Assembly (NCBI GenBank): GCA_047495785.1
Contig: JBLDXI010000010.1
Coordinates: 1,736,001-1,800,000, forward strand
Direction: 5' to 3'
DNA length: 64,000 bases
Origin: Lepidodermella squamata
Taxonomy: Eukaryota > Gastrotricha
The translations under genes and the position numbers were made by a program. The notes below the pieces were generated by a model that was not told where the DNA came from, did not search any database, and worked only from the letters and a program-made list of their open reading frames with translations. Below are positions 22,691 to 33,426 of this stretch, one piece after another (the first letter of the stretch is position 1; each line of letters starts with the position of its first letter).

Positions 22691-23979
22691 CCTTTCTAAT
22701 AAAAATCATAATTTACGAAGAATATAAAACAAAAATTCTGAGAAAAACGGACGTCGCGATTTCAACGGTCCATTTCTTGGCGTAAAACACTAATTCCCCT
22801 TTGTATTCTAACCACGGATACAATCAAAGTGTGCCACTTGAGTGCCAAGTGTACCAAGGTGTGGCGCATCTAATGAGACCCAAAATTGTATTCTATCGTC
22901 ACAGGGGGCTGCTTTACTATAGAGTGGTTTGCTAAATCACGGTCCGCTGAGTTCCAAAAACCCGGGCTCTATTGAACTCGACGGACCCAATTTAGCGGAC
23001 CAAATCGAGTCGTAGTACTTAAATGTTTGAAACTGCCCGAATGAGGCTAGAAAGCCTAAATTTCGCGATTTGAACGCATGGAGCAGATGAAAAATTCGAA
23101 TAATTGCGAGATTTCAATTCGCTGTGGCATTGACATTTTGGCCAAAGGTTTTAATGTGAAACCATACCTTTCGCTTATTTTTTAAATTCGGGCGTAATAC
23201 AGTGAAAATCAAAAGTTACGCGCGGTCAGGAATTTGTTGAGTTGAAGCTAAAAATATCTCACACGCGCCCGAACTATTTTTAGCTTGGGTTGAACTCAGC
23301 TAAAAATGAAAAGTGTAACTCGGGCAGACTACGAAGTTTTAATAGTTTTAAAAATATGAATATTCATAAGGTGCTAATTAATATTCCGAAGCCCTCAAAG
23401 TCGATAATTATGTCGGAAAAATTATTTTTGATTTGTTAAAACCTTACTCTAATTGCTCAAATTTTTCTGCAATTTTTGGCACTTAACTGAGAATGTCCTA
23501 GTTTCATGACATCTCATGAATATATTCATATTATCGAAACTATCCCCATTTTCTTGAAGCTATTTTTGGAGATCGTGAAAAAGGCGTAATTTTGGTCCGT
23601 TTTGCTGAGGATAAACAGCCTCATTTCGCACGTGCGAAAAATTCCTACTAGCATTGCCTCTATTCCACCGTGCGGATCTTTTGATTGTCACTGTATAAAA
23701 TAATGTAAAATGGAATTATTTTGATGTTGAAAATAATTTACTCGTAACAACAAAAAAGTGCCCCCCCCCACGAAGTAACATGAAACCCGCGAACTTTTAT
23801 TTTCTTTTCTCGAACCATTTTAACTTAAAGCGTCGGAACCATCGGAATATTCAATTTTTATATATTGAATAATAAGCATCGGAAAAGTCGCCTTTATATT
23901 TATTCTTATTTTCCGATGTGTTAAGACATTATGTTCGATCAAATAAGTAACTTTCAAAGAGTCGCAAATTAAGACTTAA
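22691..23979. other. Gene-free AT-rich DNA
   Basis: No coding or RNA gene recognised. Self-complementary segments occur around 22935-23010 (GGTCCGCTGAG with AGCGGACC) and 23240-23300 (GTTGAGTTGAAGCTAAAAAT with TTTTTAGCTTGGGTTGAACTC), suggesting small palindromic elements. A C-tract (9-10 Cs) is at about 23761. Confidence 0.4.
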
Positions 23980-25203
23980 TTAAGAACGTCCCCGCCCCCG
24001 TCGGCGACCCGCGCCACGGCCGCGAGCAACCGCCGGAGCAACCAGCTCTTCTGGAAGCTCCACCCCGCGTCCACGACCGCGACCTCGGCTTCGTGTCATC
24101 GCTGCTGTAGCGGCAATCGGAGCATCTTCAACTGCCAGCAAATCAACTGATCCCTGTCCTCGTCCTGATCCACGGCCTCGGGGCCGCCCGCGACCTCTTC
24201 CTCGAACAACAGCGGGTAGTTGCTCCACTGTGGTGGCTTGTCCTCGACCACTTCCACGGCCGCGACCTCGTGCTCTAGAGCCTCGACCAATCGGTTCGGT
24301 TTCAGGAGGACCAGCAGGAAAAGTGTCTTCAATAGCTGTTTCAGGAGCCATGCCAACCTGCTTAGCGAATTCCAGCGCACGACCGTGGCGAGGCGGCCTA
24401 CCCCGAGGGTTACCGCGCAGCCCCCTCGAACCAGTTAGCAAGCACCAGTTAGCAACTGCCCAGAACGGTTTCCTATCCTTGTTAGCCAGCGATTCCTCGA
24501 CTTCGTAGTGGACGACATAAGGTTGTTTGTCATCGACAGGCTTCTGAGTTCGTGATTCGCACCAGGCACGAAGCTCGGCTGTTCCGAAAGAGCTTGAAAG
24601 CGCGTCAGGACCAACAGTTGCCATTCGATGTTTTCTCTTCAACTGTTGCTTCAAATTGGCGACTTGCCTCGTTGTCAGCTTTGGATTGTCTTTGATGAGC
24701 CGCTCCCTGATGTACTTGGGTGGATCATTGATATGATCCAGCACATATCGCCTCACCTCGGCTGTTAACACGCTTGTCGAATTGGTTGGATGCACATGAG
24801 CGCCGCCACACGAAAACACGGCTTGGTCAGGAGACCATTTGAGTACACCCCGATGGGGGCAATCCTTTGAGCCAGACTTCCGATGCTTACAGACGTAATA
24901 GCATGTTTGCTTGTTGAAACCGCTCTTCGTAGTGTCAATCCAGAGAATGCTGTAGTTCCGCTTGACGAAGTCCTTGGCTTCATGGAATGTAATGCCGAAT
25001 GGCAAAGTTTCGAACAAATCAAACTCAAATTCATCTGTCGGCTTCGGGTCGGCAATAAAGTCATTTTCATCGTCAACCAGAGCAGGGTCATCTTCATCCC
25101 AGTCCTGATCTTGATTCTCGACCGACTGCCCATCGATAACCTCGTCGGAGTCCTCAAATTCCTCTAATAAAGGTTCGATGACATTAGCTGAGTCCCCCCC
25201 CAC
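23980..25203 (-). CDS. FLYWCH/WRKY-GCM1-like zinc-finger protein with Arg-Gly-rich tail
   Basis: 407 aa, single exon. An acidic N-terminus (about 10-60, Asp/Glu-rich) is followed by a compact zinc-binding module at about 60-140 with C101, C105, C115 and a His-Val-His at 136-138, like the DNA-binding modules found at the N-terminus of MULE-type transposases and in FLYWCH proteins. A basic helical stretch (about 150-195) and a region with several Trp/Cys follow. The C-terminal quarter is built of GRGRGRG, RPRGRG and similar repeats, as in RNA- or chromatin-binding proteins. The gene is GC-richer than its surroundings. Most likely a domesticated transposase-derived DNA-binding protein or a fragment of one; no DDE catalytic domain is present. 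Confidence 0.65.
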   Translation of the reverse strand: MGGDSANVIEPLLEEFEDSDEVIDGQSVENQDQDWDEDDPALVDDENDFIADPKPTDEFEFDLFETLPFGITFHEAKDFVKRNYSILWIDTTKSGFNKQTCYYVCKHRKSGSKDCPHRGVLKWSPDQAVFSCGGAHVHPTNSTSVLTAEVRRYVLDHINDPPKYIRERLIKDNPKLTTRQVANLKQQLKRKHRMATVGPDALSSSFGTAELRAWCESRTQKPVDDKQPYVVHYEVEESLANKDRKPFWAVANWCLLTGSRGLRGNPRGRPPRHGRALEFAKQVGMAPETAIEDTFPAGPPETEPIGRGSRARGRGRGSGRGQATTVEQLPAVVRGRGRGRPRGRGSGRGQGSVDLLAVEDAPIAATAAMTRSRGRGRGRGVELPEELVAPAVARGRGAGRRRGRGRS

Positions 25204-26958
25204 TAATTAGTGATGATGAATGTTTCAATTTCGTACACAGCTACAAGGCTGGGCTTTCAATTCGGATTTTTAAGCGACGGCAAGTTAGTTTTGAGGTATT
25301 ATGGTAAAGTTCAGGGTGCGAAGTACAGGGGTGCTGGGGTGTCACGACACTCCAGCTCGGTCTGGCGGGAGAAAATTTCAAAATTTAATTGGAGTTGTGA
25401 AATCCATTATAAAACCACAGTAATTAGAAAACACCCATTGTGAGGACGATGGATGCCCAGTTTTTAAGCATTTTCCGGCTATTCCTGACACTAAAATCGC
25501 CAAAAATATCGTCAGCTCAAGCTCGCTGCGCTCGCCTTCAGGTTTAAGGTTGTATATAGGAGATTATGCAAAGGTGGCTAATTCAAGGTTCGACTATCGA
25601 CCCTACAAGTAGTTGCGTAGAAACAATTTTTGGAACAATTGCCTTGCCATTTTGTGAGATTTCAGACCCTCCTTCGGGATGAAATAAAAAAAATTCCCCG
25701 CTTCAGATATGTAGCACTTTTTTCTCAATCCTGTCAGTTCCAGCATTGCTTATTAGCATCTTGAATTGATTGATACCAAAATGGAATTTGTCTTTCTCAA
25801 TTTTTGGATTTCGAGCTTGTAAGATAGAAGATAATTTTCAGGGCCGAAGGCCGATGAAAGGAAATAATACAATGGCGTGACCGGATAAAGGTCGGATTTT
25901 ATCTGCGGCCGGAGCAGTTGCTTGCCAGCCGGCAAGATGGCCGGCGGTAAAAACGTTTTTTTTTTAGAAATCCAGCGTTGCTAATGGATCTGGCGCAATC
26001 TATGATCAAGAACATTGCCGCGTCTAGCCAGGTTTTCAAATGTTTCCAAAACGGCAAATTTGACATTTTTCTTAGTTTCGAGAATTTGAGACGTGATGTA
26101 AGTAAAGAGCTCTTATTTGAGCCAAATAACAAAGTTGCCAGTGTTAGCAATAATGCGATAACGCGAGCGTTTCAAAACTAGCTCGAATTTCGCATTGCTA
26201 GGCGCAACGATTTCAGTAAATTGGCTTCCCTCTCAAAGGTGGTCATAATTTCTATGAGCTGGGCATGTTCGGCGAGGTACTAGTTGATGTTCACTTAAAG
26301 CAAAAATGTGAATAAAATGAGGTGAAAAAACTCGCGTAACTCAGTACCTGAAAATTAAAAGGCGTGCTCTAATAATGTCAGATCACTCGTTTTGATACTA
26401 AGCTCGTTTTTCACTCGTCTTCGTTTACTCGAGATTATAAAAAACGCGTTTTCTCGATTAGAATCAAAACTCGGTGTTCTAACATATATTAGAGCGCAAC
26501 AAATTCGCATGACCTGCGCCACCGCAAATAAATAAATGTTTGCCATTTGCAATAATTAACGTGTCGAAAAATAGATCGCAGGATCCATGATACTTTCATT
26601 GTCGTCGGCTACGTCTCCGCCTTCCACCATTTTTGCTTGCAGAGCTGGTTGAAGCGGGGTCGTTGGTCGCTTGACACTAGATTCAGGCGTCGAGTGTCTG
26701 GCCGCGTCCGACGTCTTACGAAGCCCGGCGAATGAAACACCTTTCGAGAAGTCGACGTCGATACGACCAGTCTCTCTTAAAAACTTTTGGATCATAGAAA
26801 CCACATTCATCAAGAGCTCCGTGCATATAGATCAGCCTGAGTCTGCTCATCACCATTAGGAGCGGGGGTACAGGTTTGCGAAGCTCCGTCACGAAGCTAA
26901 ACATCTGCTTATACATATAAAGCAGCAACATCCATTTCATGAAGCTCGGTCAGCGAAA
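25204..26958. other. Repeat-rich intergenic DNA
   Basis: No confident gene. A - strand open frame at 26556-26813 (ending DPAIYFSTR) overlaps another at 26716-26940; neither has a recognised domain, and both could be exons of an unidentified gene or chance. Confidence 0.35.
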
Positions 26959-27324
26959 ATGTCAGATCTAAGAAAAAAAATCACTTTGCATGCCCTGATT
27001 CCAGTCCTGACGATTGTGTCCCCTACGCCAATTATAGAACAACCCAACACCATAAAGTTGGCATGCTGGCTGACCGGTTATCAGACCGGTGAATTATTGG
27101 TCGCGGTGAATTATCATCCGCGCGTTGTTGGGCCTCGCGTTTCCGACATTGAGCTTGAGATAAATAGTAGAATTTTATACCACTGTTGCTCATATCCTAA
27201 TGCTTTTCGTCCGATGTATCGGCAGTTTCTGACATATATGTGTGCTCGCTGTGGACCACCCGTATCTGATCCCAGCCATTTAGCTCGGATATGCCATATA
27301 CCCAGACCTTTTTTGTTTTTGTGA
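26959..27324 (+). CDS. Unrecognised open frame of 121 codons
   Basis: A single frame with one CxxC (CARC) and no signal peptide, membrane segment or known domain. It lies beside the tRNA-like cluster and may be part of a repeat. Listed only because it is among the longest unexplained frames in this stretch; no function is proposed. Confidence 0.2.
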   Translation: MSDLRKKITLHALIPVLTIVSPTPIIEQPNTIKLACWLTGYQTGELLVAVNYHPRVVGPRVSDIELEINSRILYHCCSYPNAFRPMYRQFLTYMCARCGPPVSDPSHLARICHIPRPFLFL

Positions 27325-27397
27325 CGTGAGCGGGCGTTGAACCCGATGCTCGCTGTCTTTTAGCACAAGGCTAAACAACTAGACAACGACGACACGC
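27322..27397 (-). repeat. Degenerate tRNA-like sequence 1
   Basis: On the minus strand: an A-box-like TGTCTAGTTGTTTAGCC, a stem TTTAG/CTAAA around a 7-base loop, and a B-box-like GGGTTCAACGCCC. Position 33 is C instead of the near-universal T and the acceptor stem does not pair, so it is a tRNA pseudogene or tRNA-derived repeat. Confidence 0.45.
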
Positions 27398-27459
27398 ACA
27401 AATGTTTATCTAAAAGTAGCTTATGAGCTTAAAACCATTTTCAAAGCGAAAAATAAAGA

Positions 27460-27540
27460 AGAGCTCGCACCAGGCATCGAACCAATGATTCCCTGTAACC
27501 TAAGCAGCATTCCAACCACTAGACAACAAGGGCTGGATAA
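27460..27540 (-). repeat. Degenerate tRNA-like sequence 2 (Glu/Asp-like D-arm)
   Basis: On the minus strand: TGTCTAGTGGTTGGAA matches the pol III A-box of tRNA-Glu/Asp genes, and TGGTTCGATGCC matches the B-box. Acceptor and anticodon stems are poorly formed. Confidence 0.45.
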
Positions 27541-27596
27541 ATCAAGATGCTCAATTTTGGTATTTTAGTGGATTCAGAAAAGCTATTGATAATAGT

Positions 27597-27678
27597 TTTG
27601 CGGTCACCAGTGGCCCATGAAAGGTTGCTGATGCTTTTAACAGTAGCTTCACACGTTCGATTCCTGGTGGTGCACGGT
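27597..27678 (+). repeat. Degenerate tRNA-like sequence 3 (Lys-like anticodon loop)
   Basis: Contains an anticodon-loop-like CTTTTAA (would read UUU), a B-box-like CGTTCGATTCC, a partly pairing acceptor (GGTCACC with GGTGGTG) and a T-run just downstream that could terminate RNA polymerase III. The D-arm is aberrant. Confidence 0.45.
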
Positions 27679-28365
27679 TTTTTATTTATTAGTTTTTCTC
27701 AATTTTTTCATCATTGAAAGTTCGGTTGAATTCATTAGTGAACTGGACCAAAATTATAGGTAAAAAGACCAATTACCTACACGAAAACCATCAGGACATG
27801 AGCAACAACGTGGAATAAATACACAAACCGCCTGTCCACACGTGTCATGCGAGTTGACGAGCAAAAAACTCGGAAGCCAGCTGCCACATAAACTTGACTC
27901 TCTCGTCTTCGCCTCGCGAGTCTCGTCTCCATGTGGCAGCTGCGCTGCCTCGTATTTGCTCGTAAACTCGCATATCCATTATGACCACGCGGTTTGTCTA
28001 TCACTATACTCATACTCATACTCATATTTTTATGCAAGTTGCCTTTGGACATTTAGAATTTGATATCAGACATCATCACAAGGCTTATGAGTCAACTATT
28101 CCCATGATTGATGGTCGAACCATGGTCCCCAGGCTTTGCTTGCTGAGTAGCCATATCTTGATTGCCTGTGTGTGTGATTGCCTGGCGTCCCACACCGGTA
28201 GGGAGGAAATCGCGGTCTCGAGTGGATTTGCTTGGCGGTGTTACCAGCAGGTACGCACACGAGGATTGTGCCCTTGGCTCCGTAGTCGGCGATACGTCTT
28301 CCTGACAGCTTGATTTGCGGTCCCAGAAACGCCGCATTCAATGCGTAGAAGAATGATTGGTGTTG

Positions 28366-28440
28366 CGGTTCTGGGGATTGAACCCGTGCCTTTTCGCCGC
28401 CAGTGAGGTGCTTGGACCGCTCGACCACTTGCTCCCCTTG
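28366..28440 (-). repeat. Degenerate tRNA-like sequence 4 (Ser/Leu-like D-arm)
   Basis: On the minus strand: GTGGTCGAGCGGTCCAAG resembles the D-arm/A-box of tRNA-Ser and tRNA-Leu, and GGGTTCAATCCC is a good B-box. The variable arm and anticodon stem cannot be drawn properly. Confidence 0.45.
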
Positions 28441-28958
28441 GCACACGCTGATTGGTCAGTCGATCGTTCCTATGACTCCCCGATGAAACTTCCATTGGTT
28501 TTTTTGCAAGTGTTTTTCGTCGCAACAGATTGCTACGATTAATACGGGGTTTACGCTCGTGGTCAATGGAAACAGAGAGTGTGCAGTTTGGCAAGGTCAT
28601 TTTTATATAAATATAAAATAATTTATTAGTGGATTGCATGACAGAAATGTTTCCCCGGTTCAAATTAAACTGACCAATCAGCACGCAGGTCAAAAGCTCA
28701 ACTTACTGCTTACTCAACTTCAACATACTAACCACAATGTATGTTGTTGTGATGTTCAAAAAAACCTCGATTTCTAACGCTCTCTTTTGGTCACAGATGG
28801 ACAGAAAATGTCTCCTTGAACCCAGGCTATAAAACCTGTTTAGCACATTCCGGAGCACAAGGATACGAAGTTACGCATTCCAAAGAGTTCTATGCGAAGA
28901 ATGGTAAAACAGCGTAGTAAAAAACGGAGAGCGTGCATTGATGAACTGTGAACTGAGC

Positions 28959-29330
28959 TTGAACTGTGGCTATCTGTCAAAGCAGTGGAAGATCGCCATC
29001 ATCACGCCCATCCTCGAAGAGGGAAAGACAGCTCGCTTTCCAGGGAAACGGTATTTTATCATTTGAAAGTATCATATTACACCTGTAACCTGCCCTACTG
29101 TTATAAGGTCGCAGTCAAAGTAGATTCAGAGGTCTCAGATTCTTTCTATGTAAATAGGGGTTAAGGCAAGGCTGCCCGCTGTCCCCCTTGCTCTTCATTG
29201 CCACCTTCAATAAAATCTGCCAAATATTGGCCGACGAAAAACTAGGATATCCTATTAAAAACACTGATTAAAAATAGTGGACTATATTCCAAACATTGTA
29301 TCAGACTTGCACTTTGCGGAGGCTTGATAG
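28959..29330 (+). pseudogene. LINE reverse-transcriptase remnant
   Basis: Two fragments of a non-LTR retrotransposon reverse transcriptase: an upstream piece reading QWKIAIITPILEEGKTA (28959-29051) and, after a frame break, GLRQGCPLSPLLFIATFNKI (29158 onward). Near 29310 a further relic reads SDLHFAE where active elements have FADD. Stops and frameshifts make it non-functional. Confidence 0.7.
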
Positions 29331-29493
29331 AAGTTTGCCGTATTATTGAAAAACTGCGCCTGAGGTATTTTAGGCAGCGCGCTAAACAGAAGAAGAAAAA
29401 ACATGGTGAAAAACATGAATTCCAAATGAAAATTATTCCTGAAGTTTAATTGACTGAATTATTATCATTTGACCGAGACGAATGGCGCATGAT

Positions 29494-30389
29494 CAGGGTA
29501 TTATACCGACCGGTTTTTATTCTAAAAAAACCGCCTACCGGTTTAAACCGATTTATACCGGTAATAAACACCGGTTTTTAATGAATTTCAATAATTGAAG
29601 GATTTGACAAAAGGAGAGTCGAACAACTCAAATACCTTAGCTTCCATTGAATTTTCGAGTGCACCACGTTAATCTACGCAGAAAACTGCATAGTTAGATG
29701 TGTTACACGACTATTTTCATGAAAATTAGATTAAATGCAATAAAGCAATAAAAATTAAAAAAAGAGCTAATTATCTCCAGATCTGTGATAGCTATGAAAA
29801 TTCTGGAAACGGGAATGAGTTCCCCGTGCAAACTTTACCCCTCCGGGGTTTCTAAGGGGGATTTTGCCATCAAAAGACGCGGTTTTGCCGATTCCTTTGA
29901 AAAAATTTTTTTTTACAATATTCCTATCAACAATTAAAAAACCGGAACTGAATTTTGATTTTGCGATATTTTCGTTAGTTTTGCGAATTATGTAAAGAAA
30001 TTTGAGTTCTAGGGGTAATCCGAGGCGCTGAACACGCTGAGCGCATCTGTTTTTACACTGGAAGTATCGGTTATCGAATATCGATTATCGATTATACAGT
30101 GAGTGATTGATTTTTGTTCGAATTTTGCCGAATCTTACTTGGCAAATGAACCTTCACGCTAAGAATAAAAGCTGATTATCATTACTAATGCAACTCCTGA
30201 TCTTGTAGCTCAATTTTTGCCAACACTTCCAACTAGGAAGACATATTCCTGGTGATGTATTGCCATCTAACCGTCGGATTTGTCGGTTTACTTAAAACCG
30301 CGGTTTTTATTGAACTTGAAAAAAACCGGTTTATACCGGCACCGGTGTAAACTGGTAGGAACTGGTTTGAGTTTAAACCGAATACCCTG
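29494..30389. mobile_element. 896-bp non-autonomous hAT-type element with 8-bp target duplication
   Basis: Ends are CAGGGTATT (29494-29502) and AATACCCTG (30381-30389). Both sides are flanked by the identical octamer CGCATGAT (29486-29493 and 30390-30397), the 8-bp duplication typical of hAT elements. Subterminal regions are dense in ACCGG/CCGGT and AAACCG motifs in both orientations. No transposase frame is present. The intact duplication implies a fairly recent insertion. Confidence 0.8.
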
Positions 30390-30526
30390 CGCATGATAAT
30401 TACGAATTCATGGGGAAAATATTCAACTGTGGGGGTGGGTGATTTCCATCTTTCGCCTGCCTCCGCGTTCTCCAAAACCGGAAACGGTATGGACTGTCGA
30501 GGAGAGGATAAATAAAGCAATTATTA

Positions 30527-30854
30527 TATCTAATCAAAGTGTTCCAAGTTTTTTGCGCCAAGTTTTAAAATTTGAGAAGATGAACTTTGCCCCTTATTAG
30601 TCTGACTTCAATTTTTCCGTCCGAACAACTCTTAGTGCGGCGTACAATCTACGTCACATTCAGGAGCGATTCATGTGGGCGAGTCTGCTGCTTCCAGTCA
30701 TAGCCACCAAACTTTCATTCTAGAGAATTATATGCTCACGAAATGAAATCCAGCAATGCATTCTATTGACATTTCTGTCATTTCCCAAGCTTGAACACGA
30801 AGCCATATATTTAATAAAAACAGCAGAACACTGCAATCGAAAAAGCTTGATGTC
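30527..30854. repeat. A6 upstream region, duplicate of the A1 upstream region
   Basis: Bases 30527-30712 match 747-918 (for example GAGAAGATGAACTTTGC and TTAGTCTGACTTCAATTTTT) with substitutions. The homology resumes near 30730 with ATATGCTCACGAAAT, matching about 1355. It lacks the 186-bp element present upstream of A1. Confidence 0.65.
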
Positions 30855-30862
30855 AATATCCG
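30855..30862 (+). promoter_or_regulatory. AATATCCG element upstream of A6
   Basis: Perfect copy of the family A upstream element 59 bases before the A6 start. The TATA box that normally follows is degenerate (GATAAATCTACATG). Confidence 0.5.
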
Positions 30863-30920
30863 CGATAAATCTACATGACCTCTACGTTTGAGATGGATTT
30901 ATTCCTTATTGTAATTTGAA

Positions 30921-32172
30921 ATGTCACTTTGTTTTTTCGCTTTTCTGCTCTTCGCGGATGTGACTCTTTCCAAGCAAGCCGTTCGCAAATTCAAGGCAAA
31001 TGAATTACTTCCAAGGGATGAAGTCTGCAAAAACCTGCAAACGTTCTGTCCTTATCTTCGAAATACCGACGCTGAACCTATGCTCAACAATTCGAGAGTT
31101 GCAGTAGTTGTTCAACTCATGCCAATTTCATTCATCGGTCTCAGCGATACCGAGCAATTCTTCTCACTGCAAGCCGAAGTTACCCTTACGTGGCAGCTTC
31201 CTGATTGTGCTAAATGGATTTCGTCTTCGGCGGGATACTGCTCCTATCGGGTGAAGGATGAAATTTGGGTGCCACAAATAGAGCACAGCAATCGGGTCGG
31301 CAACATCGATCCATTCTTATGGTAATCTAATACTGCTAAAAGTTCTCATTGTTTTGATTGTTTATTCCTTCTAGGCCGGATGAGAAAAAGGTAGTTATAA
31401 ACCGTAAAGGACACGCCGTGCTGAGAGTCATTTCAAATTTCGATTCGACCTGTTTCCTCCGATTCAAAAAGTGATTTGCAATGAATGACTGAAATGTATG
31501 AGGAACAATATTCCTCCATATTGCAGATTCCCATTCGATACCCAAGTTTGTTCGATAGACGTTGCACTTGAACATTTCCAGAGATATGCGGCTCTTTTCA
31601 GACGTACACATCTCGGAACCAGAGATCCGTTCACAGGGGAGACGGAATTTGGAATACAGGAATTCTCTGATGTAGATGTTTGGCGCCTGGTAGGGAAGAA
31701 TGCTACACGCCAGGACTCGGATGCGTTGGTTAAATTCAGCTTCATCATGACCCGCAAAGTTGAGAACTACATCACGACTATAATTTTACCAATGATCCTG
31801 CTGAAAATTCTTCAACTATCTGTATTCGCACTGCCCGCCGATATGTCAGACAGGTCGGGCCTTTCACTTACTGTGTTTCTGTCATCATCTATGCTGATGA
31901 CTGTGATTAGTGACAATATTCCAGACACTGCAGAAATCATCTGGCTGGAGCTGAATTTCGCTGTTCAGATTTCCATCGGAGTTCTCGTCTCGATTTATTG
32001 CCTTGTGACTTGTCGACTGACGAACGGCGACAAGTCGGAAAGTTACTCAAAGGTTGTTTCTACCAGATGGAACTTGCGAAAGATCGATCTAATAGATGGC
32101 ATCGCGTTTTCCACGACGCTAATTATCTGTTTGTTATTTGACACCGCGACTTGTTTTATGATTTATCCATGA
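30921..32172 (+). CDS. Cys-loop ligand-gated ion channel subunit A6
   Basis: Family A channel subunit, 380 aa, exons 30921-31321, 31375-31470 and 31527-32172 (introns 53 and 56 bases). Signal peptide MSLCFFAFLLFADVTLS. Loop A DEIWVPQIEHSNR, with Glu replacing the usual Val. Cys-loop CFLRFKK then FPFDTQVC. M2 DRSGLSLTVFLSSSMLMTV then SDNIP. Nearest paralogue A1 (shared RNTDAEP and the RSGLSLTVFLSSSML stretch). Confidence 0.9.
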
Positions 32173-32499
32173 CCTATGGCTATTGACATTGACTGTATTA
32201 TCGTTCTATTCCTATTTCCTGTTCATGGATTGCTTTGTGTGAACTTAACATTAAACATTAATAATGATTTACAATCGCAGAGTTTTTTGAGCGGATAAAC
32301 TATACCCCTTTCATCCCATCAGTGATCAATGTCGAGCTCTTCAAAATATTTTTCTATGACCTAGGAACGAAACGAAAACGAAAATTGTTTCTATTTGTAG
32401 ACATGCAAATTGAATTTGAACAATAAAAATACATGTCAGACAAGTCGCCGGCTAATAGAGGACACGCGATTGTCTAAGACAGATCGCGGATGATACTAT
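32173..32499. other. Intergenic DNA downstream of A6
   Basis: No gene seen; an AATAAA at about 32422 could be a poly(A) signal. Confidence 0.35.
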
Positions 32500-32640
32500 T
32501 GGGGAGGCAGAAAGGAAGGATTTAAGGTTTTAACGTTGAGCATCGCACGCATGCGATTGTTCTGGAGGACGTCAAGGCGGCGTAACTGTTGCTTTGCAGC
32601 GGACGAAAAGACGACGCAGCCGAAAGAGGCGTTCGAGCGT
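32500..32640 (-). pseudogene. LINE reverse-transcriptase thumb fragment
   Basis: The minus strand reads VFSSAAKQQLRRLDVLQNNR, the C-terminal reverse-transcriptase segment of Jockey/CR1-like elements. The same segment of a related copy lies at 59046-59348 (+). Truncated on both sides. Confidence 0.6.
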
Positions 32641-32847
32641 TCGAGCGGACGAGCGGACGATTTGACCGTCCTCGGTACCGGTATTACTTTTTCGGAGGCT
32701 GAGTCGCGGGTGCAGGCGGATATTGACCGTGTGTCTTCGTGGGCTCGTCTCTGGCGCCAGCAGTTCAACGCCTCCAAAAGTGACGCTCTCGCATTCAAGC
32801 GGCAACCACAAGCTACTTATTCGGCTGATATAATGACGAACCGATGA
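32641..32847 (+). pseudogene. LINE reverse-transcriptase palm fragment
   Basis: The plus strand reads ADDLTVLGTG and then IDRVSSWARLWRQQFNASKS, typical of the catalytic-motif region and following helix of non-LTR reverse transcriptases. The residue before ADD is Arg rather than Tyr or Phe. It abuts the thumb fragment in the opposite orientation, so the copy is rearranged. Confidence 0.6.
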
Positions 32848-33365
32848 CGGAACTATATCTCACATTTTCAGACCATTTTTCTCATACAGTAGGCTTGGAA
32901 GCGCAGTTGCCGAAACGACCCCAACATCCCAGTGGGCTGGAAACAAAACTTCCGATCATTCATTGTCTCAATAAAGCTCAAAGCTGAATGCAGACATTGG
33001 TTACATTTCGGATTATTTTCAACACTATGATCTAGGATGACATTTGACAAACGAAATTCACCGACTACAATTAGACCTCATCTGCATTTAGCCCTCAGTT
33101 TGTAGATGCTTTGATAAAATGAGCCCCGCGCTCTTTTTTCGGATTACTTTATAACCCTGAACCAAACACTGAACAAAGTCTCAGCAAGCTCGTGGCAACG
33201 TCTCAGGCGAAAATGCCTTGCTTTTCAATGCGAATTTTTGGTGCAAAACTTCTCTAATTCAGACTTTTCGGAAGAATTTTGCTACATTTAGAGATGAAAG
33301 AACTTCTTTGGGTATTTCAGTAGCCATGCACCGCGAGTTTGAATCTTTTAATTAAAAAACCTGAC
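32848..33365. other. Intergenic DNA upstream of A7
   Basis: No gene seen. Confidence 0.35.
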
Positions 33366-33390
33366 AATATCCGACATGCAAACTATATAA
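33366..33390 (+). promoter_or_regulatory. Core promoter of A7
   Basis: AATATCCG at 33366-33373, 10 bases, TATATAA at 33384-33390, start codon 36 bases downstream; preceded by TTAATTAAAAAA as in A3 and A5. Confidence 0.65.
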
Positions 33391-33426
33391 GCTCAACCGC
33401 CAGTTTGGCATGCGTTATAATAAAAA

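Noticed and set aside
26556-26940. Overlapping minus-strand frames as a gene
   Set aside because: The two frames conflict, have no recognised domain and no clear splice sites joining them.
27322-28440. Functional tRNA genes
   Set aside because: Acceptor and anticodon stems do not pair properly and conserved positions are changed, so they are called tRNA-like repeats only.
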